Shown: positions 18,206 to 25,980 of the stretch, piece after piece
How positions within the stretch are numbered: the first letter of the stretch is position 1
Layout of the letters: the number at the start of each line of letters is the position of its first letter
Assembly (NCBI RefSeq): GCF_900078705.1
Contig: NZ_FKIF01000002.1
Span: 620,001-684,000, forward strand
Source: Bordetella ansorpii
Lineage (GTDB): Bacteria; Pseudomonadota; Gammaproteobacteria; Burkholderiales; Burkholderiaceae_B
Direction: 5' to 3'
Length of the DNA stretch: 64,000 nucleotides
Program-made: the position numbers and the translations under genes
The notes under the pieces: model-generated
Seen by the model: only the letters and a program-made list of their open reading frames with translations
The model's database searches: none
What the model was told of the DNA's origin: nothing

Positions 18206-18956
18206 GAACCCGGCGGTCTCTGTCGTCATGCCCGCCTACAATGCGCGGCTTTCCATCGGAAAGGCGATCGAGTCGGTGCGTGCACAGACACTGACCGATT
18301 GGGAGCTCATCGTCGTCGATGACGCTTCCACGGACGGCACGGCCGAACTGGTGCGGGAATTCGCCGCTGGCGATGAACGTATCTGCCATGTCGTCAATGC
18401 GAAGAACGAGGGCGTCGCCTTGGCGCGCAATCGCGCCCTGGAGCTTGCGCGCGGTCGTTACGTGGCTTTCCTGGACAGCGACGATCTCTGGATGCCTGGC
18501 AAGTTGCAGGCCCAGGTGGCGTTTCTCGATAGCTCTGGCGGGTGGGTGTCCTACGGCAGCTATCGCCGCGTCGATGAGCAGGGACGCGAGATCGGCTTCG
18601 TTCAGGCCCGGGATCATGTCGATTACCCGGCCATGCTGCAGTCGAATTTCATTGGGAACCTGACTGGCATCTACCGGCGCGAGGCCTTGCCGAGCCTGCG
18701 GTTCAAAGTGCTCGGCCATGAGGATTACGTGTTCTGGCTGGAAGCGGTGCGGCAGGCCGGCACGGCGGTTGCCACACCCTTCGATGGGCCGCTGGCCGTG
18801 TATCGGGTGGCGGCGGGTTCCGTATCGGCCAACAAGTTGCGTGCGATCAAATGGCAATGGTCCGTGTACCGCAGGCAACTGGGGCTGCCTTGGCCGCGCA
18901 GTGTCTGGCTATTCGTTCATTACATTTTCTTTGCCTTGGCAAAGCGCCGAAGATAG
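18192..18956 (+). CDS. GT2 family glycosyltransferase
   Basis: A 254-residue GT-A fold enzyme. The N-terminal nucleotide-sugar domain is clear: VSVVMPAYNARLSIGKAIES from about residue 9, then VVDDASTDGTAEL, and the DXD-like LDSDDLWMPGKL near residue 95. An acceptor-side motif, GHEDYVFWLEAV, appears near residue 176. It has no membrane segments apart from a weakly hydrophobic C-terminus and would act at the inner face of the membrane on an undecaprenyl-linked chain. Sugar specificity is not readable. Confidence 0.88.
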   Translation: MLSGENPAVSVVMPAYNARLSIGKAIESVRAQTLTDWELIVVDDASTDGTAELVREFAAGDERICHVVNAKNEGVALARNRALELARGRYVAFLDSDDLWMPGKLQAQVAFLDSSGGWVSYGSYRRVDEQGREIGFVQARDHVDYPAMLQSNFIGNLTGIYRREALPSLRFKVLGHEDYVFWLEAVRQAGTAVATPFDGPLAVYRVAAGSVSANKLRAIKWQWSVYRRQLGLPWPRSVWLFVHYIFFALAKRRR

Positions 18957-19008
18957 TGCCGAGGTAGTCAGGTATTACGCAATTGCCCGTTCGGGTTACC
19001 TAAATAGA

Positions 19009-20493
19009 ATGCTTTTTATGAGATCGCAAAGCATGGATCAAGGAAATCAGGGAGAGGGTCAGCTTCCGCCTCCTCTGGTGATCGACCTGGACGGAACGCT
19101 GATCTACACGGATACGTTGCACGAGGGTGCACTACGGATGCTACGCGACCGTCCGCTGCAGACGCTTCGGATTCCCGTGTGGCTTGCCGAAGGCAAGGCC
19201 GCGCTCAAGCAGCGGTTGGCGTCGGGATCGCTATTCGATCCGGCCACGCTGCCTTATAACGACGAACTGCTGGATTGGATGCGCGGGCAGCGCGCCACGG
19301 GCCGCATGATCGTGCTGTGCACCGCGGCAGACCGTTCGTTGGCGCAAGCCGTGGCCGACCATCTGGGCCTGTTCGACGAGGTCATGGCCAGCGATGGCGC
19401 GCTCAACCTGTCGGGCTCCAACAAGGCCGAGGCGCTCGAACAGCGTTTCGGACGCCGTGGTTTCGACTATGCGGGGAATTCCAGCGTGGACTTCGCCGTA
19501 TGGGAGCGCGCCCGTCGCGCCATCGTGGTGAATGCATCGACCGCGGTGGCCGCCAAGGCTTCCGGGCAGTATCAGGTCGAGCGCACTTTTCCACCGAAGC
19601 CGCGCGGCGTAACTGCTTGGCGGCGTGTGTTTCGTGTGCACCAATGGCTGAAGAACCTGCTGCTGTTCGTGCCCCTGCTGGCCGCCCACGAATGGGCCAA
19701 CGCCGATATGGTGGCGTCGCTGATCGTGGCTTTCCTGGCATTCAGCCTGTGCGCCTCCAGCGTGTATGTGGCGAATGATCTGCTCGATCTCGAAAGCGAT
19801 CGCCTGCACCCGCGAAAGCGCTTCCGCCCCTTCGCCTCGGGCGCTGTACCGGTTTGGATGGGTGTTTTGCTCGCCCCCATGCTGATGCTCGTCAGTTTTG
19901 CCGGAGGCGCGCTGGTCGGCGGCCAGTTCCTGAAGTGGCTTGCCGTGTATTTCGTACTTACGTGCGCGTATTCCTGGGGCCTGAAGCGGGTGATGTTGGT
20001 CGATTGCCTGACCTTGGCTCTACTCTACACATTGCGCATCATCGCCGGCGCGGCGGCCGTCGGGCTGGGCCTGACTTTCTGGCTGCTCGCCTTCTCAGTG
20101 TTTCTCTTCCTGTCGCTGGCGTTCGTCAAACGCTACGCGGAGCTCGAGGCGCATCGGAAGAGCGGTAAGCAGAAGCTGCACGGTCGCGGTTATCACACGG
20201 ACGATGCCTCGCTCATCCAGACCATGGGTATCACTTCCGGCTACGCGTCGGTATTGGTGCTGGCGCTGTACCTGACAAGCGATACGGTTCTCATGCTGTA
20301 CCGGGTGCCCGAAATGATCTGGGGCGCCGTGCCTGTCATGCTGTTCTGGGTAAGCTGGATGTGGATGCAAGCCCATCGTGGCCGTATGCATGACGACCCG
20401 TTGGTCTTTGCCGTGAAGGACCCGGCCAGTCTGGCGGCCGGCGTTGTGTTCGCCCTCGTCATGGGCCTGGGAATCATTGGGATACCATGGTAG
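19009..20493 (+). CDS. HAD phosphatase-UbiA prenyltransferase fusion (DPPR synthase-like)
   Basis: A 494-residue two-domain protein. Residues 20-190 are a HAD-type phosphatase: DLDGT with D26 and D28, a CTAADRS second motif and GSNKAEAL with the conserved lysine. Residues 205-490 are a UbiA-type prenyltransferase with about eight helices; NDLLDLESD starting at N256 is the Mg-diphosphate motif. In mycobacteria the UbiA enzyme Rv3806c joins phosphoribosyl diphosphate to decaprenyl phosphate and a separate phosphatase removes the 5-phosphate. Here one protein could do both. The next two genes resemble DprE1 and DprE2, which supports this reading over quinone biosynthesis. ATG 19018 and 19033 are alternative starts; none has a strong ribosome site. 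Confidence 0.82.
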   Translation: MLFMRSQSMDQGNQGEGQLPPPLVIDLDGTLIYTDTLHEGALRMLRDRPLQTLRIPVWLAEGKAALKQRLASGSLFDPATLPYNDELLDWMRGQRATGRMIVLCTAADRSLAQAVADHLGLFDEVMASDGALNLSGSNKAEALEQRFGRRGFDYAGNSSVDFAVWERARRAIVVNASTAVAAKASGQYQVERTFPPKPRGVTAWRRVFRVHQWLKNLLLFVPLLAAHEWANADMVASLIVAFLAFSLCASSVYVANDLLDLESDRLHPRKRFRPFASGAVPVWMGVLLAPMLMLVSFAGGALVGGQFLKWLAVYFVLTCAYSWGLKRVMLVDCLTLALLYTLRIIAGAAAVGLGLTFWLLAFSVFLFLSLAFVKRYAELEAHRKSGKQKLHGRGYHTDDASLIQTMGITSGYASVLVLALYLTSDTVLMLYRVPEMIWGAVPVMLFWVSWMWMQAHRGRMHDDPLVFAVKDPASLAAGVVFALVMGLGIIGIPW

Positions 20494-21782
20494 CCATCAC
20501 GTCCTGGGGGCGACTGGTACAGGCCGAACATGCGATCACGCCGCTGGCCGACCGTGTAGGGGCGGGCACCGCGATTCGTCACGCCACGCCAGGCCTGGCC
20601 CATGGCATGGGGCGTAGCTATGGCGATGCCTGCCTGAATCCCGGTGGCGCGCTGTGGCTCACACGGGGACTGGACCGTTTTATTTCTTTCGATCCCGACT
20701 CCGGACGCCTGGCGTGCGAGGCGGGCGTGCTGCTGCGCGATATCCAGCGGCTGGCCGTGCCGCGCGGCTGGATGCTGCCAGTCACACCGGGCACGCAGTT
20801 GGCCACGGTAGGCGGGGCCGTTGCAAACGACGTGCACGGCAAGAACCATCATGTCGTGGGGTCTTTCGGTGACCAGGTCACTCGCCTGACCCTGCTGCGC
20901 ACCGATGGTGATGTCATCGAGTGCGGGCCGGATACTCGGCCTGACTGGTTTGCAGCCACGGTGGGGGGCATCGGCCTGACCGGGCTGGTCACGGCCGCCG
21001 AGATCCAACTGCGTCGAGTGGCGGGGCCTTGGCTCGAGTCCGAGACGCTGGTTTACCGCAGCCTGGAAGAGTTCCTGGCGCTGGCCGACGCCTCCGAGGC
21101 CGATTGGGAGCACACCGTGTCGTGGATCGATTGCCTGTCCGGCGGTCATCGTGGCTTGTTCATGCGTGCCAGGCATGCCGAGGGCGCCGACGGGCCGCCG
21201 CCCAAGGGCGGCGCCAAACGGATGCCGTTGACCCCGCCGGTCTCGCTGGTCAACGGCTTGAGTCTGCGCGCCTTCAACGCCGCCTATTTCCGAATGAACG
21301 CACGCAAGAAGGGCCGTGCGCGGGTACATTACGAGCCGTTCTTCTATCCGCTGGACAACCTGCTCGAATGGAACCGCATGTACGGGCCGCGCGGGTTTTA
21401 TCAGTACCAATGCGTCATTCCGCGAGAGCAGGGCCGGGTGGCCTTGCAGGCGATACTCGACGAGATTGCCCGGTCGGGCAACGGATCTTTCCTTGCCGTG
21501 CTGAAGACTTTTGGCAACCGCAGCTCCCTCGGCATGTTGGGATTCCCTCGGCCAGGCATCACGCTGGCGCTGGATTTCCCCAACAAGGGGTTGCCGACCG
21601 AGCGTCTGTTCGCGCGGCTGGATGCGGTGGTGGGCGAAGCTCGGGGCTGCCTGTACCTGGCCAAGGACGCGCGCATGCCCAGGTCCTTGTTCGAGGCGGG
21701 CTATCCCCGGTTGCCGCAGTTCCTGCCGTACCGGGACCCAGGCATTTCCTCGGCGATGTCACGTCGGCTGATGGGCTACTAG
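20487..21782 (+). CDS. DprE1-like FAD-dependent decaprenylphosphoryl-ribose oxidase
   Basis: A 431-residue FAD-linked oxidase of the PCMH/ALO type. The FAD-binding stretch GMGRSYGDACLNPGG lies near residue 39, and GGAVANDVHGKNHHVVGSFG (H117) matches the core of mycobacterial DprE1. The C-terminal LYLAKDARM keeps the lysine (K393) equivalent to DprE1 K418. The residue equivalent to the benzothiazinone target Cys387 is alanine (A361). Expected role: oxidise the 2-hydroxyl of polyprenylphosphoryl ribose to the keto intermediate, the first half of its epimerisation to arabinose. It overlaps the HAD-UbiA gene by 7 bases and precedes a DprE2-like reductase by 16 bases. Confidence 0.85.
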   Translation: MVAITSWGRLVQAEHAITPLADRVGAGTAIRHATPGLAHGMGRSYGDACLNPGGALWLTRGLDRFISFDPDSGRLACEAGVLLRDIQRLAVPRGWMLPVTPGTQLATVGGAVANDVHGKNHHVVGSFGDQVTRLTLLRTDGDVIECGPDTRPDWFAATVGGIGLTGLVTAAEIQLRRVAGPWLESETLVYRSLEEFLALADASEADWEHTVSWIDCLSGGHRGLFMRARHAEGADGPPPKGGAKRMPLTPPVSLVNGLSLRAFNAAYFRMNARKKGRARVHYEPFFYPLDNLLEWNRMYGPRGFYQYQCVIPREQGRVALQAILDEIARSGNGSFLAVLKTFGNRSSLGMLGFPRPGITLALDFPNKGLPTERLFARLDAVVGEARGCLYLAKDARMPRSLFEAGYPRLPQFLPYRDPGISSAMSRRLMGY

Positions 21783-21798
21783 AAAAAGGAATCACAGC

Positions 21799-22539
21799 AT
21801 GAGAATCGTCATCATTGGCGCCACGTCCGCCATCGCCGAGCATTGCGCGAGGATATGGGCATCGCGCTCCCCCTCTTCCTTCGTATTGGTCGGTCGGGAC
21901 GTGGGCAGGATGGAACGTATCGCGGAAGATCTGCGGGTTCGCGGTCCGCACGTCCAGGTCGATTGCCTCCAGGCTGATTTCCTCGATCCGGTCCGTATCC
22001 GCGAGACGGTCGATGGAATTTGCAACCATGGGCGCGCGGATCTGGTGCTCATCGCGCATGGCTCGCTGCCCGATCAGCAGCAGTGCCAGGATGATCTGAC
22101 GGCCTGTCACATGGCTCTCGAGGTCAACGGTACATCGCCGGTGCTGTTCGCCGAGGCGTTTGCCGCGCATATGGCGCGTACCGGCAGCGGTACGCTGGCG
22201 GTCATCGGGTCGGTGGCCGGCGATCGCGGTCGCCGTTCGAATTATGTCTATGGCGCGGCAAAGGGTCTTGTCACACGATATGTGCAGGGGCTGCAGCATC
22301 GTTTCGCCAGCACCGGCGTGAAGGCCGTGCTGATCAAGCCTGGTCCCACGGACACGCCGATGACGGCGGGCATCAAGCAGAAGGGCGCTCGCCTAGCGTC
22401 GGTCCAGGATGTCGCCGCATGCATCGTGCAGGGCATTGAACGCGGTCGGCCCGTGATCTATGCGCCCGGCAAATGGGCGTTGATCATGATGGTCATCCGG
22501 CACATGCCCCGTTTTGTGTTCAACAGAATGAACATCTAG
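21799..22539 (+). CDS. DprE2-like short-chain dehydrogenase
   Basis: A 246-residue SDR with the NAD(P)-binding motif GATSAIAEHCARIWA at residues 7-21, the active-site serine in VIGSVAGDRG, and YGAAKG with the catalytic Tyr-Lys pair. The C-terminal part ends in a hydrophobic patch (KWALIMMVIRHMP), as in DprE2 proteins that act on a lipid substrate. Expected role: reduce the keto intermediate from the DprE1-like enzyme to polyprenylphosphoryl arabinose. Alone it could be any SDR; the assignment rests on the neighbours. It ends convergently with the GtrA gene. Confidence 0.8.
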   Translation: MRIVIIGATSAIAEHCARIWASRSPSSFVLVGRDVGRMERIAEDLRVRGPHVQVDCLQADFLDPVRIRETVDGICNHGRADLVLIAHGSLPDQQQCQDDLTACHMALEVNGTSPVLFAEAFAAHMARTGSGTLAVIGSVAGDRGRRSNYVYGAAKGLVTRYVQGLQHRFASTGVKAVLIKPGPTDTPMTAGIKQKGARLASVQDVAACIVQGIERGRPVIYAPGKWALIMMVIRHMPRFVFNRMNI

Positions 22540-22579
22540 CATGAGGCGTGTCCAGGCCAGCTGAGTGCCGGCCTGCCGC

Positions 22580-22981
22580 CTAGGCAGGTTCCGTGCGGAA
22601 CACGTATTGCTTGTCCAGGCGGTACTTCACCACGTATCCGATGGCCAGGCCGATCACGCCGCCGATGTAGCGCATGGTCTTGGTCTCGAACAGGTGATGG
22701 AACCCGAACTCCACGCCCCAGAAGATGGCCGTGGTCGCCAGGCCCATCACGCAATACAGCACGAAGGTGCGGGTATCGTGCGCCACGTCGCGCGCCTGGA
22801 ATCGGAAGATGTAGCGCTTGTCCAGCACATATTTCACCACCAGCCCCACACCAGTTCCGATGACGATCGAGGCCAGGATGGCGAAGGGGCCGGAGTAGCC
22901 GCGAACCACCAGTTCCTGGGCGCCGATATTGGCTGCCGTCGCGATCGCCGCCAACAGCGCGTAAGTCAAGGCGAGTTTCAT
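22580..22981 (-). CDS. GtrA-family membrane protein (candidate lipid-linked sugar flippase)
   Basis: A 133-residue protein with four hydrophobic segments and the arginine/lysine-rich GtrA repeats, each ending in a KY-LDK-Y-F pattern (VKYVLDKRYIFRF and VKYRLDKQYVFRT). GtrA proteins are thought to flip polyprenyl-phosphate sugars; in mycobacteria Rv3789, beside dprE1, belongs to this family and was linked to arabinose supply. This gene is the last of a two-gene minus-strand unit with the GT-C enzyme (4-base overlap). It faces the DprE-like genes, and the arrangement suggests that it moves polyprenylphosphoryl arabinose to the periplasmic face. Confidence 0.85.
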   Translation of the reverse strand: MKLALTYALLAAIATAANIGAQELVVRGYSGPFAILASIVIGTGVGLVVKYVLDKRYIFRFQARDVAHDTRTFVLYCVMGLATTAIFWGVEFGFHHLFETKTMRYIGGVIGLAIGYVVKYRLDKQYVFRTEPA

Positions 22982-24735
22982 TTAGGGTTGCGTTCGCCGG
23001 GGGCGACGCCATCGTAGTCGAAGGCCGAGATCTGGTAACCCTCCTGGGCGGGGAAGTCGAGCGTGTGCAGGCGGCGCAGCGTGACGCGTGCGTCGGTCGG
23101 ATTGGCCAGGACTACGTCGATGAAAAAGTCGGGGCGGGCGCCGTACAGGTAATCCGGGAGGGAGCGGTTGGCCAACTGCGCTGCTGCCGCATCGTTGTTC
23201 GACAGGCCATCCAGGTTGATCACGCGGTCTTCCAGCACCAGGCCGAGCGCACCGGCGCTGTACGCGGCCACGGTCTTCGTCTGCCAATCTGGCACGTTTT
23301 CCTTGTACCAGAGCCCGGCGGCGATCATGGTGTTCTGCCAGCGTTTGCCTACGCCGTCGGTCAGGTCGGCGGCCGTGTACGGCTGGAATGCCCGATACCG
23401 GTCCAGCGAGCCGACTTGGGTAAATGCGATGGCGGTTAGGGCGAGCAGGGTGACGACGCGGGAAAGCGGTGCGGGCACCAGGCGAGTCAGCCACGCCCAC
23501 AGCAGGTAGACGCCGATACCTGCCACCAGGGATGAGATCGCCGGCGCGTCGTAGAAGTACCAACTGGCGTAGTACATCTCGTGCGGACGCTTAAGCGCCA
23601 TGGCCAGGCCCATGAGGAACGATCCCGCGGCGAATGCGGCGATGACCATTGGGACGACGGCAAGCGTGCGCGGCCCGCGAATGACCGAGCGCAGCGTGCC
23701 AATCAGACACACGGCGGCGGCCGCTCCCAGGGTGACGTAGAGGATGGTCTGCGTGCCGGGATCGCGCGCGGCGGCTGCCCAATTGGGTTGCGGCAGCATG
23801 ACCATGCTGGGACCGAACGAGCCGAACTGCAGCGCGGTCAGCAGGTAGTTCCAGGCCTGCCCGATCGCGCTCATGCTGAAACTCAGCGACGGCGCGGCCG
23901 ATTTGATCGCTGCGGAGAAAGGCACGAACACGCCGAAATAGGCCTTGGCGAAGACGAGCCATGCCAGCAGAGGGAGCGCCAGGCCCGTGATGTAAGGTTT
24001 GTACGCGCCACGGAATGCCCATGCGAATACCGCCAGGTATAGAAGGGTCGACGGAACCGGCCGTGTGATCGCCAGCAGGCCCGCGATCAGGCCCGCCAGG
24101 AAAATACGGCCGGGACGTGCCGATGCTTGCACACCCAGCGCCAGGTAGATGCTGAGCATCAGCAGCATGGCCGCAAAGGGGTTTTCCTTGCCGGTGGTCG
24201 AATTCAGGAAATTCCAGGCGTTGGCGAAGTAAACCGCCAGCGCGATGGCGCCACACACATACGCGGGACCCAGGAAGACACGGCCCGATGTCTTGCCCTG
24301 CTGGGCGCAGGCCCGCACGACAGCCATCATGATCAGGACGCCAGTGGCGGCGAAGAATACGGCATTCAGAAAGAGGGAAGTGCGCAGCAGTGAGGCGATG
24401 GAATCCGTCATCAGGCCAACGAGTGAAAGCAACAGCTCATAGCCTGGCTGGAACCCATAGGAAAGAACGCCGCCGAAAGACATCTCCTTGCCATGGGAGA
24501 AATTGAAGGCGGGAATGATGTAGTAGAAGCTATCGTCCTGGATGGACGCGGCCAGTGCGTACAGATCGCTGCCGAAGAAGATTCGTGCCGATTGCGATAG
24601 CACGATCCAGGCGCTGAAGCCTGCCAGCGCCCAGACGGCCACGGCGGTCAGCCGCTCTAGCCACGCAGTCCCGACCGTTGCCGACGCAGCGCCTTCCTCG
24701 TTGCGATCAGTGTTTGCCATGTCCGAAAATTTCAT
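22978..24735 (-). CDS. GT-C fold membrane glycosyltransferase (candidate arabinosyltransferase)
   Basis: A 585-residue protein with about ten or more hydrophobic segments. The first extracytoplasmic loop has SIQDDSFYY, the acidic pair typical of GT-C enzymes that use polyprenyl-phosphate sugars, followed by a GYELLLSLVG amphipathic stretch. The last 120 residues form a soluble periplasmic domain. Next to GtrA and opposite the DPA-like genes, it is the likely transferase moving the lipid-linked pentose onto polysaccharide, pilin or another acceptor. Acceptor and linkage are unknown. The frame is open to 24861, but the upstream codons look non-coding. M at 24735 or 24720 are both possible starts, neither with a clear ribosome site. 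Confidence 0.72.
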   Translation of the reverse strand: MKFSDMANTDRNEEGAASATVGTAWLERLTAVAVWALAGFSAWIVLSQSARIFFGSDLYALAASIQDDSFYYIIPAFNFSHGKEMSFGGVLSYGFQPGYELLLSLVGLMTDSIASLLRTSLFLNAVFFAATGVLIMMAVVRACAQQGKTSGRVFLGPAYVCGAIALAVYFANAWNFLNSTTGKENPFAAMLLMLSIYLALGVQASARPGRIFLAGLIAGLLAITRPVPSTLLYLAVFAWAFRGAYKPYITGLALPLLAWLVFAKAYFGVFVPFSAAIKSAAPSLSFSMSAIGQAWNYLLTALQFGSFGPSMVMLPQPNWAAAARDPGTQTILYVTLGAAAAVCLIGTLRSVIRGPRTLAVVPMVIAAFAAGSFLMGLAMALKRPHEMYYASWYFYDAPAISSLVAGIGVYLLWAWLTRLVPAPLSRVVTLLALTAIAFTQVGSLDRYRAFQPYTAADLTDGVGKRWQNTMIAAGLWYKENVPDWQTKTVAAYSAGALGLVLEDRVINLDGLSNNDAAAAQLANRSLPDYLYGARPDFFIDVVLANPTDARVTLRRLHTLDFPAQEGYQISAFDYDGVAPGERNPK

Positions 24736-25128
24736 ACGCGGGATTTCGCTGAGTAAGGCTTGCGAGAGGGCGGCGGCGGCCGGGGGAGCAGACGCCCCGA
24801 GGGGCGCCAAAGGTGCTGGAAATGCCTGGCCTGACATTCGTCCCTCAGGGAAGGACGGCATCTTTTCTACACAACCGGCGGATTATTCCGGCTTTTTGGG
24901 CTGGCAGTATACGGAATTCCACGGAGGGCGTGCCCCGTAAGTGCAGAAACTTGATGCCCGCGGCGGGCAGGCAGCCAGGCGCCCCAGCCTATAATCCGCA
25001 GGCATCGCGCCCGGCAGACGGCCGTCGGGCCATCTCGAAGCGGCCCCGCGCCGGGGCCGCCGCCAGCCCAAGGCCCCAAGCGAGGCAGTTCCGAACAAAC
25101 CGCGTGATATCCGCGCCGAACGCCCAGA
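24736..25128. other. Divergent intergenic region, GT-C / wzm
   Basis: This 393-base gap has no convincing gene on either strand. It should contain the promoter of the minus-strand GT-C/gtrA pair and that of wzm-wzt. It includes a perfect GC hairpin at 25040-25060. No clear -35/-10 pair stands out in the GC-rich background. Confidence 0.35.
25040..25060. repeat. Perfect 9-bp inverted repeat upstream of wzm
   Basis: GCGGCCCCG (25040-25048) and CGGGGCCGC (25052-25060) are perfect complements around the loop CGC, about 70 bases before wzm. Without a T-tract it is not a standard terminator; it may be a leader hairpin affecting wzm-wzt expression. Confidence 0.4.
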
Positions 25129-25980
25129 ATGAGTCATAGCAGAACCCGTACGTTGAATCCCGCTTCTCGGCATCGTGCCTCGCCCATGGCGTTGGCTGGA
25201 TCGATCCTGGCGCATCGGGCGCTGATAGGCAGCCTGGTTCGGCGTGAGGTCGTGGGCCGCTATCGTGGTTCCGCACTGGGCCTGCTGTGGTCGTTCTTCA
25301 ACCCGATCTTCATGCTGCTGGTCTATACCTTCGTGTTCAGCGTGGTCTTCAAGGCGCGCTGGCCGGGTGGCACCGAGTCGCGCACCGAGTTCGCGCTGGT
25401 GCTGTTCGCCGGCCTGATCGTGTTCAATTTCTTCGCCGAGTGCATCAACCGCGCGCCGTCGCTGGTGTTGTCCAACGTCAATTACGTCAAGAAGGTGGTG
25501 TTTCCGCTGGAGATACTGCCCTGCGTGGCCGTGGGATCGGCGCTGTTTCACCTGGCCATCAGCCTGACCGTGTGGGTGCTGTTCTACGTCATCTTCTACG
25601 GCGTGCCGCATGCCACGGTGCTGCTGTTCCCCGTGGTGGTGGTGCCGCTGATCGTGATGATCCTGGGCCTCTCGTGGTTCCTGGCGGCGTTGGGCGTGTA
25701 CTTGCGTGACGTCACGCAGTTCATCGGCATCCTGACCACCGTGCTGATGTTCGTGTCGCCAGTGTTCTATTCGCCCACGGCGTTGCCCGAACAGTACCGC
25801 TGGTTCATCAACCTGAGCCCGCTGACGATGATTGTCGAGCAAGGCCGTGCCGTGCTGTTCTGGGGGCAAGGCATCAATTGGCTTGGGTGGAGCGTGTACG
25901 CGGTTGCCTCGGTGATCGTGGCCATGCTGGGTTACGCCTGGTTCCAGAAAACCCGCAAGGGCTTTGCCGATGTCCTCTGA
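25129..25980 (+). CDS. wzm: Polysaccharide ABC exporter permease Wzm
   Basis: A 283-residue ABC-2 type permease with six hydrophobic segments. The N-terminal amphipathic region has VRREVVGRYRGSALGLLWSF, a hallmark of Wzm/TagG/KpsM permeases. It would pair with the next gene, Wzt, and move undecaprenyl-diphosphate-linked polysaccharide from cytoplasm to periplasm. Start at 25129 is tentative: M20 at 25186 (MALAGSILAHRAL) also fits the family's usual length. It overlaps wzt by 11 bases, so the two subunits are translationally coupled. Confidence 0.92.
   Translation: MSHSRTRTLNPASRHRASPMALAGSILAHRALIGSLVRREVVGRYRGSALGLLWSFFNPIFMLLVYTFVFSVVFKARWPGGTESRTEFALVLFAGLIVFNFFAECINRAPSLVLSNVNYVKKVVFPLEILPCVAVGSALFHLAISLTVWVLFYVIFYGVPHATVLLFPVVVVPLIVMILGLSWFLAALGVYLRDVTQFIGILTTVLMFVSPVFYSPTALPEQYRWFINLSPLTMIVEQGRAVLFWGQGINWLGWSVYAVASVIVAMLGYAWFQKTRKGFADVL

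Noticed and set aside
18718-19008. N-terminal extension of the HAD-UbiA protein
   Set aside because: The upstream part overlaps the GT2 gene in another frame and gives Arg/Trp/Cys-rich sequence. The HAD domain begins soon after 19009.
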